Assembly (NCBI GenBank): GCA_003244245.1
Contig: QHBY01000571.1
Location: 1-59,538 of the forward strand
Origin: Pseudonocardiales bacterium
GTDB taxonomy: Bacteria; Actinomycetota; Actinomycetes; Mycobacteriales; Pseudonocardiaceae
Length of the DNA stretch: 59,538 bases
Direction: 5' to 3'
Shown here: piece by piece, positions 50,884-59,094 of the stretch
How positions within the stretch are numbered: position 1 is the stretch's first letter
Layout: each line of letters begins with the position of its first letter
The notes under the pieces: generated by a model
Told to the model about the DNA's origin: nothing
What the model saw: the letters and a program-made list of their open reading frames with translations, nothing else
Database searches by the model: none
Made by a program: the position numbers and the translations under genes

Positions 50884-51483
50884 CTACCGCCGGATCGGGC
50901 GGAGCCCGGGAATGAGTTGCGGTACTTGGTGGCGATACTGGGCGTAAGCACCCCCGAGGGAGCGATCCAGCAGCCGTTCCTCGGTGCGGATCTTCAACCC
51001 GGCCAGTAGCACACCCAGCCCGACGAAGGCCGCCCATCGGCCCAGCCCCTCGATCGCGGCGGTGCCGGCGAGCATGCCGAGCAGGCCGGTGTAGATCGGG
51101 TGCCGGGTGATGCCATACGGCCCATCAGTGCGCAGCGCGTGATCGTCCTTGACGACGGCGGACGCTGTCCACATCGTGCCGAGGGCGGCTCGGGCCCACA
51201 GGGTGAAGGCGGTGGAGATGACGAGCACTGAAACCCCGAGTATCACGAGCCACCTGGTGTCCACCGTGATCGAACGCTAGAACGAGATGGGCACGAGGCG
51301 GCCGAGCACCACGACGGCGGCGGGTCCGATGAACCAGGGCGAGACGGCCGCGGATCGTTCCCGCACGGCCGGTGCCCGGCGTGAGTTGTAGATCGCTCCG
51401 GCCAGCCAGACCAGCGTGAACAACCCCCAGCACACCGTGACGGTCAGCGCTGGCAGCCAGTGCCAAAACCCGGCGGCAGGCAT
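50884..51483 (-). pseudogene. isoprenylcysteine-methyltransferase-family protein with in-frame amber stop
   Basis: From ATG 51483 the frame reads MPAAGFWHWLPALTVTVCWG then LFTLVWLAGAIYNSRRAP and stops at TAG 51277-51279. The same frame continues RSITVDTRWLVILGVSVLVI to the ICMT-like end DGPYGITRHPIYTGLLGMLA with EERLL. Read through, it is 199 residues, the usual length. Alternatively GTG 51264 starts a 126-residue product lacking the first helices. Confidence 0.78.
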
Positions 51484-51634
51484 GCGTGAGTCTCCTCCTC
51501 GTGGCCGCACCACAATAAAGGCCGTAGCTGAGGTGACACGGACGTACGCGATGAGTAGTCGGCATTTTCGCATGCCAATGTGACCGCAGTAAACCCCTTG
51601 TGCGAGACGTCGACAGCGGGTTACGTCTTGAAGA

Positions 51635-52852
51635 ATGAGCCTGCGAGAGGCATTTCGGATAGCGCTTCGCGGATTGCGTGCCCACCGGCTACGCTCCGTG
51701 TTGACGATGCTGGGCATCATCATCGGGGTCGCGGCGGTGATTCTGCTGGTCGCCATCGGAAATGGGGTGCAGTCCTCGGTCAATGCAAAGATCCAACCGC
51801 TGGCTAACCTGATCACCATCGTGCCGTCGACCGGCAACGTACCTGGCGGCGGCCCTCCCAAGGATTTGATCGACGACGACGTCGCGGCGCTGCAGCAGCA
51901 AGTACCCGACGCTGCCGCCGTCATCCCATCCGCTACCGGTCAAGCCCTGGCCGAGACTGGCACCACCCAGTTCCGCTCGTCTGTCATCGGTTCCACCGAT
52001 CGCTGGCTGGAAGTGAGCAACCGGGATCTTCAGGTGGGATCGTTCTTCGACAATGCCCAGGTCCGTTCCAACGCCAGGGTGGTGGTCATCGGCTCTACCG
52101 CCGCGACCACCCTGTTCGCCGACCCCGGCGCCGCGCTGAGTCAGATGATCCGGGTCAACCACCAGGAATTCAGGGTCATCGGCGTGATGCAGTCGGTCGG
52201 GCAGCCGGGCGACAACGATGTGGTCATGCCGCTGAACACCGCGCGTCGCTACATCTTCGGAGGTGGTGACAAGCTCAATCAGATCATCGTGCAAGCCTCC
52301 CCAGCGACCGCCGTACCCGCTGCCGAGAACGATGTGATTCGTACTCTCACCGACCGGCACCGAATCCAAGACCCCGCAAAGCGGGACTTTGAGGTCCAAT
52401 CGCTGCGCAGCCGACTGGACACTTTCAACCAGGTCCTCAGCCTCCTCACCCTGTTCACCGCGTGCGTCGCGGCGATCTCGCTTTTTGTCGGTAGTATCGG
52501 CGTCCTGAACATCATGCTGGTCTCGGTTACCGAGCGAACCCGCGAGATCGGTGTCCGGAAAGCGATCGGCGCCACCCGCGGCGCGATCCTCCAACAGTTC
52601 CTCATCGAGTCCGTCGTGTTGGCCGGCCTCGGCGGCCTCATCGGTGTCGGGGTCGGGGTCGGGCTGTCTGTGCTCGGCGCCGCCATCGCGCCCGCCTTCG
52701 GCTCCACCGTCGGCACCTTCGCCCCCACCGTGTCGATCCCCTCGGTGGTGCTGTCGTTCGCGATCAGTATCGCGATCGGGCTCATCGCTGGCGGATACCC
52801 GGCCAACCGTGCCTCCCGGCTACGTCCCGTCGAAGCCCTCCGGTACGAGTAG
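51635..52852 (+). CDS. MacB/FtsX-like ABC transporter permease
   Basis: A 405-residue protein with one N-terminal helix (SVLTMLGIIIGVAAVILLVA), a large periplasmic MacB-core-like domain and three C-terminal helices. The ATPase contact TERTREIGVRKAIGATRGAI is typical. The partner ATPase and the usual fusion-protein gene are not beside it. It may use an ATPase encoded elsewhere. Confidence 0.88.
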   Translation: MSLREAFRIALRGLRAHRLRSVLTMLGIIIGVAAVILLVAIGNGVQSSVNAKIQPLANLITIVPSTGNVPGGGPPKDLIDDDVAALQQQVPDAAAVIPSATGQALAETGTTQFRSSVIGSTDRWLEVSNRDLQVGSFFDNAQVRSNARVVVIGSTAATTLFADPGAALSQMIRVNHQEFRVIGVMQSVGQPGDNDVVMPLNTARRYIFGGGDKLNQIIVQASPATAVPAAENDVIRTLTDRHRIQDPAKRDFEVQSLRSRLDTFNQVLSLLTLFTACVAAISLFVGSIGVLNIMLVSVTERTREIGVRKAIGATRGAILQQFLIESVVLAGLGGLIGVGVGVGLSVLGAAIAPAFGSTVGTFAPTVSIPSVVLSFAISIAIGLIAGGYPANRASRLRPVEALRYE

Positions 52853-52977
52853 CCCGAACCGCCAGGCGGTGCGACGTGCTGACCATCGGTGGTGATCACG
52901 GCAAGCGGCACCGATGAGTCCAGCGGCTGGGCGCCGTCTGACTGGGAGGTCCAACCACAAAAGGAGGTATCGATGAG

Positions 52978-53152
52978 GTGTTCCGCACCTACTTCACGTC
53001 TGGGCGCGGTGTGGAGGCGCTGGGCAGCAACTGGACTTTCCTCGATCTGACACCGCTGGGCCGCCAGGAGATCTGGGAGGACTCACCCGAAGGCTGGCCA
53101 CAGATCGTCGCCGTATCAGTGGTGGCGCCACCACGACGAGTACGAGGGCTGA
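52978..53152 (+). pseudogene. C-terminal fragment of a SAM-dependent methyltransferase
   Basis: [40 protein letters not shown], then WPQ, a one-base shift, and [13 protein letters not shown]-stop at 53152. This is the tail of a class I methyltransferase family seen in actinobacteria. The SAM-binding part is absent. A strong AAAGGAGGT lies just upstream but leads to a different, short frame. Confidence 0.6.
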
Positions 53153-53188
53153 ATCCGGGCGCTCGGGGGCAGGGTAGCGTGCGGTTCC

Positions 53189-54112
53189 GTGGTGGCCAGA
53201 GTGATATCGGCGATCATGCTCGCTGCGACGACGCTGGCCGGGTGCGGCACTGCGCAGCAGCCGGTCCCGAACCACCCGGACGTGGCACGGTCGGCTGATC
53301 CGGCCCTGATTCCGGCGCTGACCGGCCAGCAGCCGCGGGCTGCGGCCGATCCTCGCGTGCTGGCCCGGCAGATCACCGTCGCCGAGACCGCCGTTCGGGA
53401 CCCGGCGACGCCGCCCGAGCTGGTCGCCGCGGCCGGCCGAACGGCGCAGGTCGCCTACCTCGCGCTGCTCGACCGGCCGGACTGGGACGCCGCTGTGCTG
53501 GTTGGCGTACCGGCACCGGTGCGCGACGCGGTGCGCCGCAACACCGCGGCCGCCCGCGAGCTGCGGGCGATGACCACCCGACCACCGACGACGGTCCCAG
53601 CCTGGCGGGTGGTGGAACCCCTCCCCGCGTCGCAGCTGCGGGCGTACTACGCCGAGGCGCAGCAGCGCTTCGGAGTGCCGTGGTCGATACTGGCCGCGGT
53701 GCATCTGGTCGAGACCAGGATGGGTCGGATCGTCGGGTTGTCCACCGCGGGCGCGCAGGGTCCGATGCAGTTCCTCGCGAACACCTGGACGCGCTACGGC
53801 CTGGGCGGCGATGCGTGGAACAGCCGCGACGCGATTCTCGGCGCGGCCAACTACCTGGCCGCACAGGGCGGCGCCGACGGCACTGACGCGGGTCTCGACA
53901 AGGCCCTGTACCGCTACAACAACGACTCTCGTTATGTCCAGGCCGTGCGGCACTACGCCGCGTTGATGCAGGCGGACGAGCGCGCCTTCCTCGAATTCCA
54001 TGCCTGGCAGGTCTATTACCGCACCCACCTCGGCATGGTCCTGCTCCCGACCGGGTACGCGTCTCCCCGGAGCATGCCAGTGGAGCAGTGGCTCGCCACG
54101 CGGCCGCGATAA
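53189..54112 (+). CDS. lytic transglycosylase lipoprotein
   Basis: A 307-residue protein with lipobox TTLAGC. The SLT domain: [20 protein letters not shown] with the catalytic Glu, [35 protein letters not shown] and [20 protein letters not shown]. It cleaves peptidoglycan glycan strands. Intact. Confidence 0.88.
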   Translation: MVARVISAIMLAATTLAGCGTAQQPVPNHPDVARSADPALIPALTGQQPRAAADPRVLARQITVAETAVRDPATPPELVAAAGRTAQVAYLALLDRPDWDAAVLVGVPAPVRDAVRRNTAAARELRAMTTRPPTTVPAWRVVEPLPASQLRAYYAEAQQRFGVPWSILAAVHLVETRMGRIVGLSTAGAQGPMQFLANTWTRYGLGGDAWNSRDAILGAANYLAAQGGADGTDAGLDKALYRYNNDSRYVQAVRHYAALMQADERAFLEFHAWQVYYRTHLGMVLLPTGYASPRSMPVEQWLATRPR

Positions 54113-54301
54113 GCGACCCGGTGCCCCGGCACTAAAGACTTTTCTTGACGCTGGTATCAGCGACGACACCCGTCGGCGTCACCTGCGCCGCTGGGCACTG
54201 CTGGCGGTAGGCATGGTTGGCGGGGGACGACGTGGGTGTTGTGCTGGTTCCAGGTGGGTATCTCTCCATAGGACAAGCCATCGTCACAGGAGGTGAGGCC
54301 G

Positions 54302-54727
54302 GTGCCGGCCAAGGACGAGATGCCCAGCACGCTGCAGCGCTCTCCGGACAAGGCGCAGCGGACGTGGTCGAAGGCGCACGACTCCGCAGTGGAGACCTAC
54401 GGCGAGGGTGAGCGGTCGCACCGCACGGCGTTCGCGGCGTTGAAGCACACCCACCAGAAGGTCGGCGACCACTGGGAGCCCAAGGACACCGCGGGTCCGT
54501 CGGACGAGCGGGCGGAGGGTGGCGTCGACCCTCAGACCGGGCGTGGACCCGGCGGCGACACCGCTGGTGGCGTCAATGCGAATGCGAGTAAGGATGAGCT
54601 TCTCGACCAGGCGCGCAGGCTCGGCGTGCGGGGGCGCTCCTCGATGAACAAAGACGAACTTGTCGACGCCCTGCGCAAGGCCAGCGACCGGCAGACGAGG
54701 CAGGCCCGGGAGCGCGACAAGAGCTGA
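54302..54727 (+). CDS. ChaB-family protein with Rho-N-like tail
   Basis: A 141-residue protein. Residues 1-60 (MPSTLQRSPDKAQRTWSKAH, HRTAFAALKHTHQKVGDHWE) are ChaB; the last 50 (SKDELLDQARRLGVRGRSSM, NKDELVDALRKAS) resemble Rho N-terminal/SAP-like repeats. AGGAGGTG precedes GTG 54302; GTG 54293 is possible. A stress-related role is likely in the family. Confidence 0.82.
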   Translation: MPAKDEMPSTLQRSPDKAQRTWSKAHDSAVETYGEGERSHRTAFAALKHTHQKVGDHWEPKDTAGPSDERAEGGVDPQTGRGPGGDTAGGVNANASKDELLDQARRLGVRGRSSMNKDELVDALRKASDRQTRQARERDKS

Positions 54728-54863
54728 TGAGCGGCCGCGGCACCCCTGTCGGTCAGGCGGCTGGGGCAGTGGATCCCATCGCGGCGGATGCCAAATTTCC
54801 CACCCGGCCGTCGACCGCCTCGTCGCTGCGGCAGCTGCGGCAGCAGTTCTCCTGCTTGCGATC

Positions 54864-55292
54864 ATGGGAGGCGCGTTGACTGACGGATCGTATGAACTGG
54901 AGCCGATCGGGTGGGTCGAGTCTCCCTTGGTGGATCTCGAGACGGCCCCGAAACAAGGCGACGAAGGATCGCCTGATGCTTGGCTCGTGTTCGACCACGC
55001 CGTGAGCGAGGGTCTTCGGGACCTTCAGTGCGGTACCGACATCATCGTGTTGACCTGGCTGGATCGGGCACGTCGCGACGTGCTGCGGGTGCATCCTCGC
55101 GACGATCCGGCGAATCCCGAACAGGGCGTGTTCAGCACCCGCTCTCCCGACCGGCCGAACCCCATCGGGCTGCACCGGGTCGAGATCTTGTCGATCAAGG
55201 GCACAAGAATCCAGGTGCGAAACCTCGAAGCCCTCGACAGAACACCCATCGTGGACGTGAAGCCGGTTCTCAATCGAGGACTCGCCAGGTAA
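54864..55292 (+). CDS. trmO: tRNA (t6A37)-methyltransferase TrmO
   Basis: A 142-residue protein of the TsaA/TrmO family, which adds a methyl to t6A37 of tRNA-Thr. YELEPIGWVESPL, FSTRSPDRPNPIGLHRVEIL and LEALDRTPIVDVKPVLN are the hallmark motifs. ATG 54864 is used; TTG 54876, closer to the conserved part and with GGGAGG upstream, is also likely. Shorter than E. coli TrmO, as usual outside proteobacteria. Confidence 0.88.
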   Translation: MGGALTDGSYELEPIGWVESPLVDLETAPKQGDEGSPDAWLVFDHAVSEGLRDLQCGTDIIVLTWLDRARRDVLRVHPRDDPANPEQGVFSTRSPDRPNPIGLHRVEILSIKGTRIQVRNLEALDRTPIVDVKPVLNRGLAR

Positions 55293-55730
55293 TCAGTCTC
55301 CGGCAGCCGACCAACTCGACCAGTGCGCGACGTCGATCGCCAGCACCGGGCCAACGGGCGGCCACTCACGATACTGCGGGTAGAGCGCCACCAGCCGGGC
55401 GATGGCGTCACGGGCCTCGGGTAGGTCGGTATCGAGGATTCGGCCGGTACCGTCGGCCCGCACCCACCACAGCGCGTGCCAGTCCGGCGCGTAATGGTCC
55501 ACGAGGACGGCGACGCGTGGGTTGGCCGCGATGTTGGCCAGCCGGCGCAGCGACGTCGAGCGCTTAGGTTTCGTATCGACGGCGCTGTACACTGTGTCAA
55601 CACCGGCATTCCTCCCGCTCATCACAGCGAACACCATCGGTGTGAGGTGGGGGCGGCCACTGGCGTCCGCGGTGGCCAGCCGGGCGACCCGGGCCGCCGC
55701 GAAGCGCCGACGCGCCTGCTCGTCGGTCAT
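55293..55730 (-). CDS. PPOX-class F420-dependent oxidoreductase (TIGR03668-like)
   Basis: A 145-residue split-barrel protein. RRRFAAARVARLATADASGR, PHLTPMVFAV, KPKRSTSLRRLANIAANPRV and LVDHYAPDWHALWWVRADGT are typical of the F420-binding branch. It overlaps the LLM oxidoreductase gene by 4 nt, suggesting they use F420H2 in linked steps. Confidence 0.85.
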   Translation of the reverse strand: MTDEQARRRFAAARVARLATADASGRPHLTPMVFAVMSGRNAGVDTVYSAVDTKPKRSTSLRRLANIAANPRVAVLVDHYAPDWHALWWVRADGTGRILDTDLPEARDAIARLVALYPQYREWPPVGPVLAIDVAHWSSWSAAGD

Positions 55731-56569
55731 CCGCCGATGAACTGGCCGATCGCGTTCTCCCACTGATCGAGAGTTCGCTCGACGGTGCCGCGAGGCCCGG
55801 ACGGCAGCCAGTGGTTGGCCCGCCGTACCCCAGCGCGCTCCAGGCGTTCGAGCGCTGCGGGGTCGCAGGGCGCGGACATCACGTGCACCTCGATCGGGCG
55901 GTCGGCGCGCGAGCGCAATTCATCGATCCGGTCGAAGATCGCGTCGCCACTGCGGTAGTTCGGGAACCACGCGTCACCGAACGCGAGTACCCGGTCCAGG
56001 ACGGTCGGCCCGTCGCCGCCGACGAGGACGGGTGGGTGTGGCCGCTGCGCCGGCTTGGGGTACGACCAGATGCGCTCGAAGTTGACGAACTCGCCGGAGT
56101 AGGAGGCCTCGTGCTCGGTCCAGATCACCTTCATCGCCTCGACCCGTTCCCGTAGCAGCTTCATCCGCTGACGGGGGTCCGTGCCGTGGTTGCGCATCTC
56201 CGCGCGGTTCCAGCCGGCGCCGACGCCGAACTCGAGCCGGCCGCCGGACAGATGGTCGACACTCGCGACCTCGTTGGCGGTGATGATGGGGTCGCGCTCG
56301 ACAACCAGACAGATGCCGCTGCCGACGCGAAGTGTCGATGTCGCGGAGGCCGCCGCCGCCAACGCCACGAACAAGTCGTAGCAGTGCCAGTACTTGCTCG
56401 GCAGTGGGCCGCCCCCAGGCCCCTCCGGCCGCGGATCCTCTCCGGTGACCGGGATGTGGGTGTGCTCGGCGAAGAACACCGCGTCCTGCCCGCGCTCCTC
56501 GACCAGGTGTGCCAGCGCGCCCGGACTCATGCCGTCATGTGTCGGGAAATACCCGACGCCGAAATCCAT
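55727..56569 (-). CDS. LLM-class F420-dependent oxidoreductase (TIGR03619-like)
   Basis: A 280-residue luciferase-like enzyme. MDFGVGYFPTHDGMSPGALA, VFFAEHTHIP, LRVGSGICLVVERDPIITAN and GGRLEFGVGAGWNRAEMRNH match this class. It reduces or oxidises an unknown substrate with F420. ATG 56569 was chosen as the beta-barrel starts at once; upstream sequence is a multicopper oxidase remnant. Confidence 0.88.
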   Translation of the reverse strand: MDFGVGYFPTHDGMSPGALAHLVEERGQDAVFFAEHTHIPVTGEDPRPEGPGGGPLPSKYWHCYDLFVALAAAASATSTLRVGSGICLVVERDPIITANEVASVDHLSGGRLEFGVGAGWNRAEMRNHGTDPRQRMKLLRERVEAMKVIWTEHEASYSGEFVNFERIWSYPKPAQRPHPPVLVGGDGPTVLDRVLAFGDAWFPNYRSGDAIFDRIDELRSRADRPIEVHVMSAPCDPAALERLERAGVRRANHWLPSGPRGTVERTLDQWENAIGQFIGG

Positions 56570-56644
56570 TGCAGTGAGTCTAGGCGCGATCGGCTGCGCC
56601 CACTCGGCGAGCCGCCCGCCGCCGGCTCGCCCGACGACGGGCCG

Positions 56645-56790
56645 GGCCCTGCCGCCAGACCTTCCAGGTCCGCTCTCCGGGACGGATCCGACCGCGCAAG
56701 AACACCTGCCTGGACGCACCGTCGAGGTGGAATTCGACATCGACAATCCCGGCCAGTGCCTCGCAACTGCCACTGGCCATCGTCGGGGTG
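56645..56790 (+). pseudogene. multicopper oxidase, C-terminal fragment
   Basis: Across frames: QTFQVRSPGRIRPRKNT, then PGRTVEVEFDIDNPGQ and a broken LANCH. These match the last cupredoxin domain of multicopper oxidases (HTFQV...PRKDT...VEFDADNPGQWxxHCH). Copper ligands are damaged or lost. It lies in the promoter region of the HNH gene and is on the opposite strand from the N-terminal fragment at 46 kb. Confidence 0.6.
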
Positions 56791-56870
56791 TGTTCACTCT
56801 GTCCAATATTTCGGCCTCCGTTCCCGAGTGTAGCGGCGGTATTGTCGGTGTCTTGGTCTAGAATGAACTC

Positions 56871-58106
56871 ATGGCGACGGCGACGGTGTGGCAAGGCAGC
56901 GATGCCGAGTTACTCGCCGAACTCGGCGCATTGGAAACCCGGTTGCATGCGACGTGGGCGCAAATGCTGTCGGTGATAGCCGAGGTCGATTCCCGAGGCA
57001 CCGCCGCAGCAGTGGGATACACCACCACAATTGATTTGGTCCGCGCGGTCGGGCGGGTGTCGCGGGGCGAAGCCCGGGCCCGGGTCGCCGCCGCAGCCGA
57101 CGTGCTGCCCACCCGCGGGGTGGGGGGTGCGCCGGTGGAACCGCGGTTGCCGGCGACTGCGGCCGCAGTCGCCGAGCACGCCATCGGCGCCGCAGCCGTC
57201 AGGGTGATCCGCTCGGTGCTGGCCCGCATTCCCCCACACCTCGGCGCCGAGACCCGCGCGCAGGTCGAAGCCGAACTGGCGACCCATGCCCGGACGTTGG
57301 ATGCCGGGCAGTTGACGCTGTTGGGGACCCGGATCCTCGCCTACCTGGATCAAGACGGCCCACGCCCTCACGACACCCCCGAAACCCGCCGACGGTTGAC
57401 CTTCACCGACCGCGACGGTGGCTATGAACTGGGTGGTTGGTTGGATCGGGAAGCAGCGGAGATCGTCCGGTCGGCGTTGAGCCCGCTGGCCGCGCCCCGC
57501 TCGACCACCGACACCGAAGTCGACCTGCGCGACGCGGCCCAACGCGACGCCGACGCCCTGGTCGAACTCGCCCAGCGCGCGCTGGAGGCCGGTGACCTAC
57601 CCACTGAAGGTGGGGAACGCCCCCAGATCGTGGTCACGATGAACCTGGCGGTGTTGCAGGGCCGGATCGGGGCGGCCTCACTGGCCCTGGGTGGCCCGAT
57701 CAACGCCGACGTCGCCCGCCGGATCGCCTGTGACGCCCGCGTGATTCCGGTGGTGCTCGGTGCCCGGGGTGAGCCACTGGACATCGGCCGCGCCAGCTAC
57801 ACAGTACCCACCGCGATCCGCCGCGCAGTGCTCGTCAGAGACGGCGGCTGCGCTTTTCCTGGCTGTTCGGTACCGGCCCGCTGGTGCGATATCCACCATT
57901 GCACTCATTGGGCTGATCACGGCCCCACCAGTGTCGGGAACTGCGTTGCGCTGTGCGGCCGTCATCACCGCCTGATCCACCATTCCCACTGGCGGATCGA
58001 CATGACCGGTGGCATCCCGCAATTCCACCCACCACCCTGGCTCGGCGGCCCACCACGCCGCAATCCCCTCAACATTCCGCGCGACCTCATCCGAATCCGG
58101 GAATAA
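56871..58106 (+). CDS. DUF222/HNH endonuclease (13E12 family)
   Basis: A 411-residue protein. Residues 1-280 are DUF222 (RLHATWAQMLSVIAEVDSRG, LVRAVGRVSRGEARARVAAA, RLTFTDRDGGYELGGWLDRE). The C-terminal HNH is CAFPGCSVPARWCDIHHCTH, W, then TSVGNCVALCGRHHRLIHHS, with all metal ligands. These are repeated in actinobacterial genomes, some within inteins or introns. Intact. Confidence 0.9.
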   Translation: MATATVWQGSDAELLAELGALETRLHATWAQMLSVIAEVDSRGTAAAVGYTTTIDLVRAVGRVSRGEARARVAAAADVLPTRGVGGAPVEPRLPATAAAVAEHAIGAAAVRVIRSVLARIPPHLGAETRAQVEAELATHARTLDAGQLTLLGTRILAYLDQDGPRPHDTPETRRRLTFTDRDGGYELGGWLDREAAEIVRSALSPLAAPRSTTDTEVDLRDAAQRDADALVELAQRALEAGDLPTEGGERPQIVVTMNLAVLQGRIGAASLALGGPINADVARRIACDARVIPVVLGARGEPLDIGRASYTVPTAIRRAVLVRDGGCAFPGCSVPARWCDIHHCTHWADHGPTSVGNCVALCGRHHRLIHHSHWRIDMTGGIPQFHPPPWLGGPPRRNPLNIPRDLIRIRE

Positions 58107-58242
58107 CGCGGCCACGGCGTCATCAGGTGAAGCATTGCCGCCGTGTTCGCGAACCGCGGCCGGACCCGCTACCCCTCCCGCACCGGGCATCCGCCGAGGG
58201 GACGCCCCGCATCGGACGGGGAATCCTGGAAGACTCGATGGC

Positions 58243-58620
58243 ATGCGGACCCTGCTCAACATCATCTGGTTGCTGTTGTGTGGCATCTGGATGGCGCTCG
58301 GGTACGTACTCGCCGGGATCGTATGCTGCGTGCTGATCATCACGATCCCCTTCGGGTTGGCTTCCTTCCGGATCGCGAGCTTCGTGTTGTGGCCGTTCGG
58401 CCGGACGCTCGTGCGACGTGCCGACGCCGGCGCACCCTCGGTGATCGGCAATGTGATCTGGATCATCTTCGCCGGTTTCTGGTTGGCCATCGCCCACGTG
58501 CTCACGGCCATCGCGCTGGGCCTGACGATCATCGGCCTCCCGCTGGCCGTGGCGAACCTCAAGCTGGTCCCGGTATCTCTCACGCCGCTCGGCCGGATCA
58601 TCGTTCCTATCGCAGACTAG
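58243..58620 (+). CDS. YccF-domain inner membrane protein
   Basis: A 125-residue protein with two YccF repeats: LLNIIWLLLCGIWMALGYVL and VIGNVIWIIFAGFWLAIAHV, each followed by the IPFGxxxFRxAxxxxxPFG-like block (TIPFGLASFRIASFVLWPFG, GLPLAVANLKLVPVSLTPLG). Function unknown. Confidence 0.88.
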   Translation: MRTLLNIIWLLLCGIWMALGYVLAGIVCCVLIITIPFGLASFRIASFVLWPFGRTLVRRADAGAPSVIGNVIWIIFAGFWLAIAHVLTAIALGLTIIGLPLAVANLKLVPVSLTPLGRIIVPIAD

Positions 58621-58725
58621 CCGGGTTCGACGCCGCAGCGATGAGTTCTCGGGCGGCCCGCAGTCATAGGGACAAGGCTGAGAAACTACGCAGCGCCGGG
58701 CCGCCGGCGCGGACAAGGAGACACC

Positions 58726-59094
58726 ATGGGACACCCGGTAGTGCACTTCGAGGTCATCGGTAAGGACGGCGCCGGGCTGCAGTCCTTCTTCTCCGACCTG
58801 TTCGGATGGAAGATCGACGCCGACAACGCGATGAACTACGGCATCGTGCAGCGCGAGGGCGGCGCTTCCGCCGAGGGCACTGGAATCGGTGGCGGCATCG
58901 GCGTGGGACCGGAAGGCTATGCCGGTCACGTCACCTTCTACGTCGGGGTTCCCGACGTAGAGGCCGCGCTGGCCAAGGCGGAGAGCCTCGGCGGGTCTCG
59001 GGTGATGGGTCCCGAGACGGTTATGGAACAGATCGAGATCGGTCTCTTCAACGACCCGGAGGGACATCTGATCGGCGTCGTCAAGACCCCGTAG
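58726..59094 (+). CDS. VOC-superfamily protein
   Basis: A 122-residue glyoxalase-like fold. VVHFEVIGKDGAGLQSFFSD, LFGWKI and FYVGVPDVEAALAKAESLGG, then FNDPEGHLIGVVKT are the beta-alpha-beta halves. AAGGAGACACC precedes the ATG. The substrate is unknown. Confidence 0.85.
   Translation: MGHPVVHFEVIGKDGAGLQSFFSDLFGWKIDADNAMNYGIVQREGGASAEGTGIGGGIGVGPEGYAGHVTFYVGVPDVEAALAKAESLGGSRVMGPETVMEQIEIGLFNDPEGHLIGVVKTP

Noticed and set aside
11634-51279. Stop-codon reassignment or programmed readthrough linking the three in-frame stops
   Set aside because: The stops are of two kinds (TAG, TGA), many intact genes here end normally with both, and at least one affected gene carries other lesions; plain nonsense mutation is simpler.
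54113-54290. Plus-strand frame reading DDTRRRHLRRWALLAVGMVG after the lytic transglycosylase
   Set aside because: Looks slightly like a membrane-protein start, but has no start codon context and breaks soon; not supported as a gene.
56871-58106. HNH gene as part of an intein or mobile intron
   Set aside because: The DUF222/HNH architecture is a stand-alone family, and no intein splice motifs or intron RNA features are seen at its edges.
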